Source: an uncultured Eubacteriales bacterium
GTDB lineage: Bacteria; Bacillota; Clostridia; Christensenellales; Aristaeellaceae
DNA length: 62,368 nt
Reading direction: 5' to 3'
Assembly: GCA_902764915.1 (NCBI GenBank)
Contig: CACWXY010000042.1
Location: forward strand, 1 to 62,368
Shown: positions 9,090 to 16,954 of the stretch, one piece after another
How positions within the stretch are numbered: position 1 is the first letter of the stretch
How the letters are laid out: every line of letters begins with the position of its first letter
The notes under the pieces: model-generated
Seen by the model: only the letters and a program-made list of their open reading frames with translations
Database searches by the model: none
What the model was told of the DNA's origin: nothing
Translations under genes and position numbers: made by a program

Positions 9090-9602
9090 TCAGACTTGGG
9101 GCAGCACCATCTCCGCATCGGTTAAGGTGAGATACATGTATCCGTCCTCCAGGTATGAGTCCAGTCTCCCTGAAACCGTGATGTTGGTGCCTTCTTCCGG
9201 GTAACCGGCAAGGTTATCCGGGGCCTCCCGCAGCACAAACTCCAGTCCCTGGGAGCAGCAGGCCGTGGCATCCGGAATTACGCATGAATGATAGACCTTA
9301 TGCGTCACAGGATCCTCAAACCGGCTGTAGTATCCGGAAATGCGCAGGACCTTGCCCAGATAGTCGTCCGGACTTGTCATGATCTGGAGCATCTGCGAAG
9401 AGACAATCGTGCCGCTCATGCCCGCGATATCAAGATCAATGACAAGCGGTTCCGGAGTCGGCGCTTCGGTCGGTGTCGGGGCAGGCGTTTCCGTAACGGA
9501 TGCCTTTTCCGTTTCCTGTGCCGAGGAGGCACCGGACGAAGTGCAGGAGGAGAGTGTGAAAAGGGTCAGGATCAGGCAAACAATCAGCAGGGTTTTACGC
9601 AT
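9090..9602 (-). CDS. Small lipoprotein linked to a metal permease
   Basis: A 170-residue predicted lipoprotein. The N-terminal hydrophobic stretch ends in lipobox LSSC, followed by a Pro/Thr/Glu linker and a domain of about 110 residues with conserved Cys (HSCVIPDATACC) that reads like a small beta-barrel (NITVSGRLDSYLEDGYMYL). I chose ATG 9602 because GGAGG lies 7 bases upstream; an ATG six bases earlier would touch the ribosome site. It follows the metal-transport permease by 30 bases, so a role in metal uptake at the outer face of the membrane is plausible. I do not recognise the domain with certainty. Confidence 0.8.
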   Translation of the reverse strand: MRKTLLIVCLILTLFTLSSCTSSGASSAQETEKASVTETPAPTPTEAPTPEPLVIDLDIAGMSGTIVSSQMLQIMTSPDDYLGKVLRISGYYSRFEDPVTHKVYHSCVIPDATACCSQGLEFVLREAPDNLAGYPEEGTNITVSGRLDSYLEDGYMYLTLTDAEMVLPQV

Positions 9603-9632
9603 ATGCATACCTCCAATGGATCAAAGTGACTG

Positions 9633-10466
9633 TCAGCGGCGCAGACAGGCGCAGAGACAGGCGAGAAGAAAGCCCAGCATATCGGTGGCCACAATGGTGG
9701 AACCGACCGGTGTGCCTGCGAGAATGGATACCAGTATACCAAGCAGCGCGCAGAGCACGGAAAAGACGGAAGAGAAGAGTGTAACGCCGAGAAAGCTCTT
9801 CTGCATGCGCATGCCGGCCATGGCCGGAAATACAATAAGCGCGGAGATCAGAAGAGAGCCCACCAGATGCATGGCCAGCACAATGATCACCGCAATCACC
9901 ACAGCAATGAGAAGATTGTAGGCTTCCACGCGGGTACCGCTGGCTCTTGCAAAGTCCGCATCAAATGTCACGGCAAAGATCCGGTGATAGAAAATGACAA
10001 ACAGGGAGACAACGCACACGGATAGCAGCATGCACAGCCAGACCTCCGCTCTGGTGAGCGTCAGAATGGAAGTGGCGCCAAAGAGTGTGGAGCACACATC
10101 GCCGGACAGATTCGAAGAAGCGGAGAACAGGTTCATCAGCAGGTACCCGATGGCAAGTGCACCCACGGAGATCATGGCAATAGCCGCATCTCCCTTCATG
10201 CGTGCACTGTGTCCGGTCCGCAGAAGCAGTACGGCGCATACAACGGTTACAGGCAGGGTAAAGAGCATATCATTCTGAAGACGGAGAATACTGGCAACGG
10301 CCATGGCGCCGAACGCTACATGGGAAAGCCCGTCGCCGAGAAAGGAGAACCGCTTCAGCACCAGCGTTACGCCGAAAAGCGAGGAGCACAGAGCAATCAG
10401 CACACCGACAATCATGGCATAGCGCACAAAAGGAAACTGCAGATAGGTGGAAAGCATGTCAAGCAT
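9633..10466 (-). CDS. Metal ABC transporter permease (ABC-3/ZnuB-like), 5' end uncertain
   Basis: The body from MLDMLSTYLQFPFVRYAMIVG to the Cys/Arg-rich tail (about 277 residues) is a typical ABC-3 permease with eight or so membrane segments and the LVLKRFSFLGDGLSHVAFGA motif, used for Zn2+ or Mn2+ import. The frame stays open to 10682, but that extension is unlike the family. ATG 10466 lacks a good ribosome site. The binding protein and ATPase genes that normally precede it are absent. The gene is therefore either a relic whose operon was cut at about 10,470 or a subunit serving transporters encoded elsewhere. Confidence 0.75.
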   Translation of the reverse strand: MLDMLSTYLQFPFVRYAMIVGVLIALCSSLFGVTLVLKRFSFLGDGLSHVAFGAMAVASILRLQNDMLFTLPVTVVCAVLLLRTGHSARMKGDAAIAMISVGALAIGYLLMNLFSASSNLSGDVCSTLFGATSILTLTRAEVWLCMLLSVCVVSLFVIFYHRIFAVTFDADFARASGTRVEAYNLLIAVVIAVIIVLAMHLVGSLLISALIVFPAMAGMRMQKSFLGVTLFSSVFSVLCALLGILVSILAGTPVGSTIVATDMLGFLLACLCACLRR

Positions 10467-10687
10467 GGGCTCAAGGGCTGTTCGGAAAAAAATACCTGTT
10501 ACAGGATATGGTCTTTCAGAAAGCCGACTGCTGGACGGCGTTCCTTTCTGCATGTATCCAGCTCCCAGGCTGGATCCGGCTGGCCCCTGTGCCGGGCTGT
10601 GCAGACAGGGACTATATCCGGTCAGGAAAAGGATACACAAAAAGTACACTGCAGAGGCGCAGGAATGATTGACAGCATACAAAAAGA

Positions 10688-10703
10688 CAGTACACTTGTA
10701 CTG
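10688..10703. promoter_or_regulatory. Candidate GntR operator
   Basis: CAGTACACTTGTACTG has 7-base inverted arms around CT and sits 58 bases before the GntR start. A TGTAC half-site palindrome of this size is typical of GntR/FadR-type operators. Autoregulation is an inference. Confidence 0.45.
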
Positions 10704-10761
10704 AGATACTCAGAGAGATAGACAGAGAAAGCGATTCTCGTATTTGAAAGGAGCCGGGGGT

Positions 10762-11343
10762 ATGCAGCGGATTGACACGGTCTATGAAGCACTGAAAGAG
10801 CGAATCTTTCAGGCAGACTATTCGCCCAATCAGGTGATTACGGAACGTGAGATCTGTCAGACCTATGGCGTGAGCAAGGTGACGGCCGGGGAAGCGCTGC
10901 ACCGGCTTTGCCATGAGGGGCATTTGACAGCCTATCCGCGCACAGGATACATGGTCACCGCCCTTACGCCGGAGGATATGCTGCGTGTCAAGCGCATCCG
11001 CCTTGCCTTGGAAAACCTGGTAGTGGAGATACTCTGCACCGAAGGGACCGATGCGCAGATCCGCTCCCTATATGATTATATTGTGGACACAGAGCAGACG
11101 AAGGATAATCCCAGCCGTCTCAACCGCGCGTTCCATGGTCAGATGGCACGTCTGACCGGCGATCCCTTCCTGATCAGCACACTGGACAATCTTCTGGGGG
11201 CTGCCTCCAGGGTTGAGCAGTATGTGGCGCCAGACAAGCAGAAGACATGGCAGGATTATCACCGGGCTATCGTTGACGCGATTCTCGCGCGAAATCTTCC
11301 GCTGGCACTGGAAAAACTGTCTCTGGATCTCAATCAGCGGTAA
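10762..11343 (+). CDS. GntR-family (FadR/FCD type) transcriptional regulator
   Basis: A 193-residue regulator: winged helix at residues 5-70 (NQVITEREICQTYGVSKVT, then LTAYPRTGYMV), followed by an all-helical FCD-like ligand domain with the RLNRAFHGQMARLTG stretch whose His and Asp/Arg residues usually bind a metal and an acid ligand. AAAGGAG lies 8 bases before ATG 10762, better than the upstream TTG. The dipeptide-transport operon begins 55 bases after its stop, so control of that operon and of itself is likely. The effector is unknown; peptides or amino acids are reasonable guesses. Confidence 0.9.
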   Translation: MQRIDTVYEALKERIFQADYSPNQVITEREICQTYGVSKVTAGEALHRLCHEGHLTAYPRTGYMVTALTPEDMLRVKRIRLALENLVVEILCTEGTDAQIRSLYDYIVDTEQTKDNPSRLNRAFHGQMARLTGDPFLISTLDNLLGAASRVEQYVAPDKQKTWQDYHRAIVDAILARNLPLALEKLSLDLNQR

Positions 11344-11373
11344 TTGACAGCGTATTCTGCTGTTCAATACATA
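11344..11373 (+). promoter_or_regulatory. Promoter of the peptide-transport operon
   Basis: TTGACA (11344-11349) directly follows the GntR stop. TACATA (11368-11373) is 18 bases on. Between them lies ACAGC-N7-GCTGT, an inverted repeat that could bind the upstream GntR protein. Confidence 0.5.
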
Positions 11374-11398
11374 TCTACTTTTTAAGGAGGTACGTTTC

Positions 11399-13015
11399 AT
11401 GAAACGGATTCTTTCACTGCTCGTGGCTCTCTGTCTTGTGCTGACATCGGCGCTGGCACTGGCTGACGGACATACCCTCACCTGGGCACGCGGCTATGAG
11501 TCTACGTCCCTGGATCCGGCGGAATCATCCGATGATGAATCCAACAACATTGTCAGCTATACCACGGAAGGTCTTGTGCGTATCATCAACGGCGAGGTCG
11601 TTCCCGGCATCGCGGAGAGCTGGGAAAGCAATGAGGCCGGTGATGTGTACACTTTCCATCTGCGCAAGAGCGTATGGAGTGACGGAACGGAACTGAATGC
11701 CAATGATTTTGCCTATTCCTTCTTCCGCCTTGTGGATCCGGAAGCGGGACATACCCAGGCTGCCAGCGGCTACTGCGTAAAGAATGCCGAGGCTTACAGT
11801 GCTGGCAGTGCTGCGAAGGAAGATGTAGGATACAAGGTCATTGATGATTATACCATTGAGATCACGTTTGCTTCTCAGGGAATGGAGAACCTGTTCCTGG
11901 TGGCTGACAACGCGCTGCATCCTGTCAAGCAGTCCTTTGTGGAGGAAGCCGGGGAGGCCTATGGCTCCGATAAGGATCATGTGCTCGGCAACGGACCTAT
12001 GGTCATCACTGACTGGCTGCATGAAAGCCAGATGGTGCTCAGCCGCAATGAGAACTACTGGAACAAGGACGCCATCAAGGTGGATAGCCTGATCGGCATG
12101 TGCAATGTGTCCGGTGCTACGGCTCAGGAGATGATGATGACCGGCATGATCGATCTGGCCGGCTTCTCGGATCCGACCTACTATGAACCGCTTTATGACA
12201 TGGACTATGTCGGCACCACCTATACCAATACGGATCAGTTCATTCAGATCAACCAGAATGGCCGTACTGAGGAAACCGGACGATTCCTGTCCAATGTGAA
12301 TTTCCGGCGTGCACTGTCCTATGCGATCGACCGCACTGCGCTTGTGAACACGGTCATGCTGGGCCAGACGCCTGCCTATCGTCTGGTGGATCCGGATGCA
12401 GCTGGCGTGGATGGCAAGTTTGTGGATGAATACCCGCTGGAGGAGACCATTAATGTAGTCCAGGATCCTGAGAAGGCGAAGGCATGCCTGGCACTGGCGC
12501 TGGAAGAGCTTGGCGCGACCGAAGCAGACATTCCGGAGTTCAGTATGCTGTGCTATGACACGCAGGGCAACCTGACCAAGCTTCAGGCGGTACAGGATAT
12601 GCTGCTTGTAAACCTGGGCGTGCACTGCACGATTGATCCGCAGCCGATTCAGCAGATGATTGCCAAGGTCTATTCTTCTGATTTCGATTTCTGGACCGGC
12701 GGCGTGGCGATCGGCACCGTGGACGCGGCCAGCCCCGGCGGCGTGCTGTCCTACTGGGACGCCAATGATCCGGATGCGCTGTTCGGATATACCAATACGG
12801 AATATGCCGCGCTTCTGGATGTAGCGCAGCAGGCTACCGATTACAAGACCCGCTATGATGCCATCGCGGAGATGGAGAAGATCTTTATCAGCGAAGTTCC
12901 CACTCTTCTTCTGACATGGCAGACCCAGAACGTGGTCTATCGCCCGGGCATTGTCATCACCAATGTGGATGCCGGCTTTGGCGCAGACCTTGCGTTTGTT
13001 GATTTCGAAGAGTAA
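11399..13015 (+). CDS. Peptide ABC transporter substrate-binding protein (SBP family 5)
   Basis: A 538-residue family 5 solute-binding protein (DppA/OppA fold). The signal peptide ends SALALADG with no lipobox Cys, so the protein is not an obvious lipoprotein. Family marks are SLDPAESSDDESNNIV, ADGxx-like SDGTELNANDFAYSF and the later VNFRRALSYAIDRTALV. It should capture di- or oligopeptides outside the cell and deliver them to the permeases encoded next. AAGGAGG precedes the ATG. A strong hairpin after the stop separates it from the permease genes and would raise binding-protein yield over the membrane subunits. Confidence 0.93.
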   Translation: MKRILSLLVALCLVLTSALALADGHTLTWARGYESTSLDPAESSDDESNNIVSYTTEGLVRIINGEVVPGIAESWESNEAGDVYTFHLRKSVWSDGTELNANDFAYSFFRLVDPEAGHTQAASGYCVKNAEAYSAGSAAKEDVGYKVIDDYTIEITFASQGMENLFLVADNALHPVKQSFVEEAGEAYGSDKDHVLGNGPMVITDWLHESQMVLSRNENYWNKDAIKVDSLIGMCNVSGATAQEMMMTGMIDLAGFSDPTYYEPLYDMDYVGTTYTNTDQFIQINQNGRTEETGRFLSNVNFRRALSYAIDRTALVNTVMLGQTPAYRLVDPDAAGVDGKFVDEYPLEETINVVQDPEKAKACLALALEELGATEADIPEFSMLCYDTQGNLTKLQAVQDMLLVNLGVHCTIDPQPIQQMIAKVYSSDFDFWTGGVAIGTVDAASPGGVLSYWDANDPDALFGYTNTEYAALLDVAQQATDYKTRYDAIAEMEKIFISEVPTLLLTWQTQNVVYRPGIVITNVDAGFGADLAFVDFEE

Positions 13016-13025
13016 GGCACGGATA

Positions 13026-13066
13026 CGGATAGAGAGGGGACACCCTCTCTATCCGCCTGTTTTTTT
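13026..13066 (+). terminator. Intra-operon terminator/attenuator
   Basis: A 13-bp perfect stem (13026-13038 with 13043-13055) closes on GACA and is followed by seven T's. It sits between the binding protein and the first permease, where partial termination is common in ABC import operons. Confidence 0.85.
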
Positions 13067-13098
13067 CAAAAGATTTCCCATACAGATGGAGGCAACCC

Positions 13099-14013
13099 AT
13101 GGTTCGATATGCGGCAAAGCGCATTGTGATTGCGCTTCTGACAGTGTTTACGCTGGCAACGGTGACATTCTTTCTCAGTAAGCTTCTGCCCGGGGATCCG
13201 TTCATGAATGAAAAAATCCCCGTCTCCGTACAGGAAAAGCAGCGGGCGTACTATGGCCTGGATAAGCCGGTTGTACAGCAGTACTTCATCTATATGGGAA
13301 ATCTCTTGAAGGGTGATCTGGGCACATCGATCAAGTTTGTGGGCCGCAGTGTGGTGGATATCATCCGGGAGTTCTTTCCGGTGTCAGCCAGGCTGGGCCT
13401 GATCGCCCTGTTTTTTGCGGAGATCATCGGCATTCTCTTTGGCATCCTCTGCGCCCAGTACCGCAACCGCTGGCCGGATTATGTGCTGATGGTATTTGCC
13501 ATACTGGGCATTGCGCTGCCCAGTATGGTCGTTGGCCCTCTGATCCGGTACGTGTTCGGCGTGCAGCTCCGCTGGCTTCCTGTAGGCGGATGGGGCACGT
13601 GGCAGCAGGTGATCATGCCTGCCTTTGTGCTGGGACTGGGCACGATCGCGGGGAACACGCGCTCCATGCGTGCCTGCATGCTGGCCGTGATTACGCAGGA
13701 TTACATCAAAACAGCCCGTGCCAAGGGCATGACGCCTTTCCGTGTGGTATGGAAGCATGAACTGAAAAACTCGCTGGTCCCTATGCTGGCCAATCTTGGT
13801 CCCATGATTGCAGGCGTGCTGATGGGTTCCTTCGTGGTGGAACAGATTTTTGTCATTCCGGGCCTTGGCAAGCATTTTGTCAATGCCGTCAGTACCCTGG
13901 ATTATCCTCTGATCATGGGTCTGACCATATTCTATGGCTCATTCCTTGTGGTCATGAACCTTCTGGTTGACATACTCTATGGCTTTGTGGATCCCCGTAT
14001 CCGCGTCAAATAA
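13099..14013 (+). CDS. dppB: Peptide ABC transporter permease (DppB type)
   Basis: A 304-residue inner-membrane permease with the DppB N-terminus (RIVIALLTVFTLATVTFFLSKLLPGDPF cannot be a soluble segment) and about six membrane helices. The coupling loop is RAKGMTPFRVVWKHELKN, matching the EAA motif that contacts the ATPases. GATGGAGG precedes the ATG. It would pair with the DppC-type gene 15 bases downstream to form the channel of a dipeptide or oligopeptide importer. Confidence 0.93.
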   Translation: MVRYAAKRIVIALLTVFTLATVTFFLSKLLPGDPFMNEKIPVSVQEKQRAYYGLDKPVVQQYFIYMGNLLKGDLGTSIKFVGRSVVDIIREFFPVSARLGLIALFFAEIIGILFGILCAQYRNRWPDYVLMVFAILGIALPSMVVGPLIRYVFGVQLRWLPVGGWGTWQQVIMPAFVLGLGTIAGNTRSMRACMLAVITQDYIKTARAKGMTPFRVVWKHELKNSLVPMLANLGPMIAGVLMGSFVVEQIFVIPGLGKHFVNAVSTLDYPLIMGLTIFYGSFLVVMNLLVDILYGFVDPRIRVK

Positions 14014-14028
14014 AGGGAGGACGGCAGC

Positions 14029-14946
14029 ATGCAGGCAGATCGTATGGATTTTTCACCGCTTCTTGGCGGTACGCTGACCGGCGAAGAAATGGCGCGGCCG
14101 GAAACAACCTATCTCAAGGATGTATGGCGGACACTGCGGGGACGCAAGACGGCCGTCTTTTCGCTGGTTGTGCTGGTACTTCTGGTGTTTATGGTTCTTT
14201 TCGGCCCCATGATGAACGAATACAATTATTACAGCAACGATTATGCCGCCGCGAATCAAGGCCCCAGTCGGGTGCACTGGTTCGGCACGGATACACTGGG
14301 CCGGGATCTGTGGACGCGGGTATGGGTAGGCGGACGCGTGTCTCTGCTCATTGCCATACTGGCTACGATCATACCATATGCGATCGGCATGCTGGTGGGC
14401 GGAATCTCCGGGTATTTCGGCGGTAAGGTGGACATGTTTATCATGCGGCTGATTGATGTCTTAATGGGCATCCCCAGTCTGATCTATGATATTCTTCTGA
14501 TTATGGTGCTGGGAAGCGGAAGTATATCCACCCTGGTGGTCGCCTTTACGATTACTGGCTGGCTGGGCAGTGCGCGCACCACACGCGGACTGGTGCTTCA
14601 GCTGAAGGAGCGCGAGTTTGTCATGGCATCCAAGACACTGGGTGCGTCCCCCATGCGGCTGATCCTGCGCCATCTTCTGCCCAATACGCTGGGCATTATT
14701 GTGGTAGGGATGACCATGACGATCCCCAGTGTGATCTTTGCGGAAGCGTTTCTGAGCTTTATCGGTCTGGGCATTACACCGCCGAATCCTTCCTGGGGCC
14801 AGTTGATCAAGGAAGCCAGTGAGGTATTCAAGCAGTATCCGTACCGTTTTATCATTCCCTGTATCTTCGTAGGCCTGACCATGCTTTGCTTTAATCTTCT
14901 GGGCGATGGGCTTCGGGACGCCCTGGATCCCAGGCTGAGAACATGA
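14029..14946 (+). CDS. dppC: Peptide ABC transporter permease (DppC type)
   Basis: A 305-residue permease of the DppC/OppC family: N-terminal cytoplasmic tail, first helix near residues 45-65, the periplasmic HWFGTDTLGRDLWTRV motif and the EAA-like loop ASKTLGASPMRLILRHLLPN. GGGAGG lies before ATG 14029. It overlaps the next gene by four bases (ATGA), indicating translational coupling with the ATPase genes. It forms the transmembrane channel with the DppB-type subunit. Confidence 0.93.
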   Translation: MQADRMDFSPLLGGTLTGEEMARPETTYLKDVWRTLRGRKTAVFSLVVLVLLVFMVLFGPMMNEYNYYSNDYAAANQGPSRVHWFGTDTLGRDLWTRVWVGGRVSLLIAILATIIPYAIGMLVGGISGYFGGKVDMFIMRLIDVLMGIPSLIYDILLIMVLGSGSISTLVVAFTITGWLGSARTTRGLVLQLKEREFVMASKTLGASPMRLILRHLLPNTLGIIVVGMTMTIPSVIFAEAFLSFIGLGITPPNPSWGQLIKEASEVFKQYPYRFIIPCIFVGLTMLCFNLLGDGLRDALDPRLRT

Positions 14947-14963
14947 AAAAGGAGCCGATCGCT

Positions 14964-15989
14964 ATGCAGCATGTATTGGATGTCAGAGACCTGGCTGTAT
15001 CCTTTTTTACCTATGCGGGGGAAGTGCAGGCTGTCCGTGGGGTGAGCTGGTATCTGGATTCCCATGAGACGATTGCGATTGTGGGAGAGAGCGGATGCGG
15101 GAAAAGCGTGACCATTCAGACCGTAATGGGACTTCTGCAGTCGCCTCCCGGCAGGGTCAAGGCGGGGAGTGTTCTTTTTGACGGACGGGAGATGCTCGGG
15201 CTGCCGGCCCGGGAACTCCGGCAGATGCAGGGCAACCGCATGAGCATGATCTTCCAGGATCCCCTCAGCTATCTGAACCCGACCATGCGGGTGGGAGAGC
15301 AGATCGCAGAAAGCTATATCCTGCATAACCATGTGTCCCGGGCGGAAGCCAGGCAGAAGGTACTGGACATGATGCGCCTGATTTCCTTCCCGGAACCGGA
15401 GAGAAACATGTATGTCTATCCGCACCAGCTATCCGGCGGACAGCGTCAGCGGATCATGGTAGCCATGGCGCTGATATGCGGACCGGAGGTACTGTTTGCG
15501 GATGAACCCACCACCGCACTGGATGTAACCATTCAGGCGCAGATCATTGAACTGATGAATGAACTGAAGGAAAAGGTCCATACCTCTATTGTCCTGATCA
15601 CCCATGACCTGGGCGTGGTGGCCAATATGGCACAGCGCATCTATGTCATGTATGCGGGACAGATTGTGGAGCGCGGCTCGGCCCGGGACATTTTCTACCG
15701 CCCGCGGCATCCCTATACCTGGGGCCTTCTGGCCTCTGTACCCCGACTCGATCAGAAGCAGCGCAGGAACTTTACCTTTATTCCCGGAACACCGCCCGAT
15801 CTGCTCAGCCCGCCGAAAGGCTGTGCGTTTGCGGCACGCTGTCCCTATGCCATGGCAGCCTGTGCCTCTTTTGATCCTGAAGAGGCGGCTTTTGAAGGGG
15901 ACGGACATTATGCCCGGTGCTTCCTCTACCATAAAGGTGCGGAAGCCATGCTGCAGAAAGCACAGAAGGAGAGGGGGATTGAGGCGTGA
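14964..15989 (+). CDS. dppD: Peptide ABC transporter ATPase (DppD type)
   Basis: An ABC ATPase of about 341 residues with Walker A GESGCGKSV, signature LSGGQRQRIMVAMAL, Walker B LFADEPTTALD and switch His in ITHDLGVVA. The C-terminal oligopeptide-HPY extension carries the Cys cluster CAFAARCPYAMAAC that often binds an iron-sulfur centre or zinc. I chose ATG 14964, 9 bases after AGGAG; an ATG at 14943 overlaps the upstream stop. The end overlaps the DppF-type gene (GTGA). Confidence 0.92.
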   Translation: MQHVLDVRDLAVSFFTYAGEVQAVRGVSWYLDSHETIAIVGESGCGKSVTIQTVMGLLQSPPGRVKAGSVLFDGREMLGLPARELRQMQGNRMSMIFQDPLSYLNPTMRVGEQIAESYILHNHVSRAEARQKVLDMMRLISFPEPERNMYVYPHQLSGGQRQRIMVAMALICGPEVLFADEPTTALDVTIQAQIIELMNELKEKVHTSIVLITHDLGVVANMAQRIYVMYAGQIVERGSARDIFYRPRHPYTWGLLASVPRLDQKQRRNFTFIPGTPPDLLSPPKGCAFAARCPYAMAACASFDPEEAAFEGDGHYARCFLYHKGAEAMLQKAQKERGIEA

Positions 15990-16951
15990 CAGATCGTGTG
16001 ATTCTGGAGGTTAAGGATCTGTGCAAGCATTTTGCCGTGAAGGGCAAAGGGGTTCTTCGGGCTGTGGATCATGTCAGTCTGCAGCTGCATGAAGGCGAAA
16101 CCCTGGGGCTGGTGGGCGAAAGCGGATGCGGAAAGACTACACTGGGGCGCACCATTGTCAAGATCTATCGTCCGGATGCGGGCCAGGTCCTGTATGAAGG
16201 CAGAGATATCTGGCAGCAAAAGGGCAGAGCCGACCTGGAATACCATAAGAATGTACAGATGATCTTTCAGGATCCGTATGCATCCCTGGATCCCCTGAGC
16301 GTGATCTCCACTTCCATCGGCGAGGGTCTGGACATTCACGGTATGTATAAGGGCAAGGCGCGCCATGATCGGATTCTTGAGCTTCTGCAGATGGTCGGGC
16401 TGAACAAGGAGCACGCGAACCGCTTTCCGCATGAGTTTTCCGGAGGCCAGCGGCAGCGCATCGGGATTGCCCGTGCGCTGGCGGTGGAACCGCGTGTCAT
16501 TGTATGCGATGAGCCGATCTCTGCCCTGGATGTGTCCATACAGGCGCAGGTCATGAACCTGCTGGTCAGGCTGCAGGACGAGATGAAGCTGTCCTATCTG
16601 TTCATCACGCATGATCTGTCCATGGTGCGCGCGATCTCCAACCGCATTGCTGTGATGTATCTGGGATCCATTGTGGAACTGGCCGATGCGGACACACTGT
16701 ATACGCATCACCTGCATCCCTATACCAGCGCGCTGCTCTCGGCGATTCCGATCCCGGACCCGGATGTGGAAGAAAAGCGCTCCCGCATGATCCTCAGCGG
16801 CGACCTTCCCAGCCCCATCGGCCTGGGAGCGGGCTGTCCGTTTGCGTCGCGCTGCCCCCGGGCCAAGGATGTGTGCCGGCAGAGCCGGCCGATGCTTACG
16901 GAAATGGAAAAAGGACATTTTGTGGCCTGCCATCGGGCCAAGGAGGGGTAA
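15986..16951 (+). CDS. dppF: Peptide ABC transporter ATPase (DppF type)
   Basis: A 321-residue ATPase that partners the DppD-type subunit: Walker A GESGCGKTT, signature FSGGQRQRIGIARAL, Walker B IVCDEPISALD, His in ITHDLSMVR, and a C-terminal Cys motif CPFASRCPRAKDVC. It begins with GTG 15986 overlapping the previous stop, behind GAGAGGGGG. The metalloprotease gene follows after three bases with its own ribosome site, so peptide import and TldD/TldE proteins share a transcript. Confidence 0.92.
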   Translation: MTDRVILEVKDLCKHFAVKGKGVLRAVDHVSLQLHEGETLGLVGESGCGKTTLGRTIVKIYRPDAGQVLYEGRDIWQQKGRADLEYHKNVQMIFQDPYASLDPLSVISTSIGEGLDIHGMYKGKARHDRILELLQMVGLNKEHANRFPHEFSGGQRQRIGIARALAVEPRVIVCDEPISALDVSIQAQVMNLLVRLQDEMKLSYLFITHDLSMVRAISNRIAVMYLGSIVELADADTLYTHHLHPYTSALLSAIPIPDPDVEEKRSRMILSGDLPSPIGLGAGCPFASRCPRAKDVCRQSRPMLTEMEKGHFVACHRAKEG

Positions 16952-16954
16952 GGA

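Noticed and set aside
10467..10682. A 72-residue N-terminal extension of the metal permease
   Set aside because: Unlike ABC-3 family N-termini, with a Pro/Ser-rich string and no ribosome site at its start.
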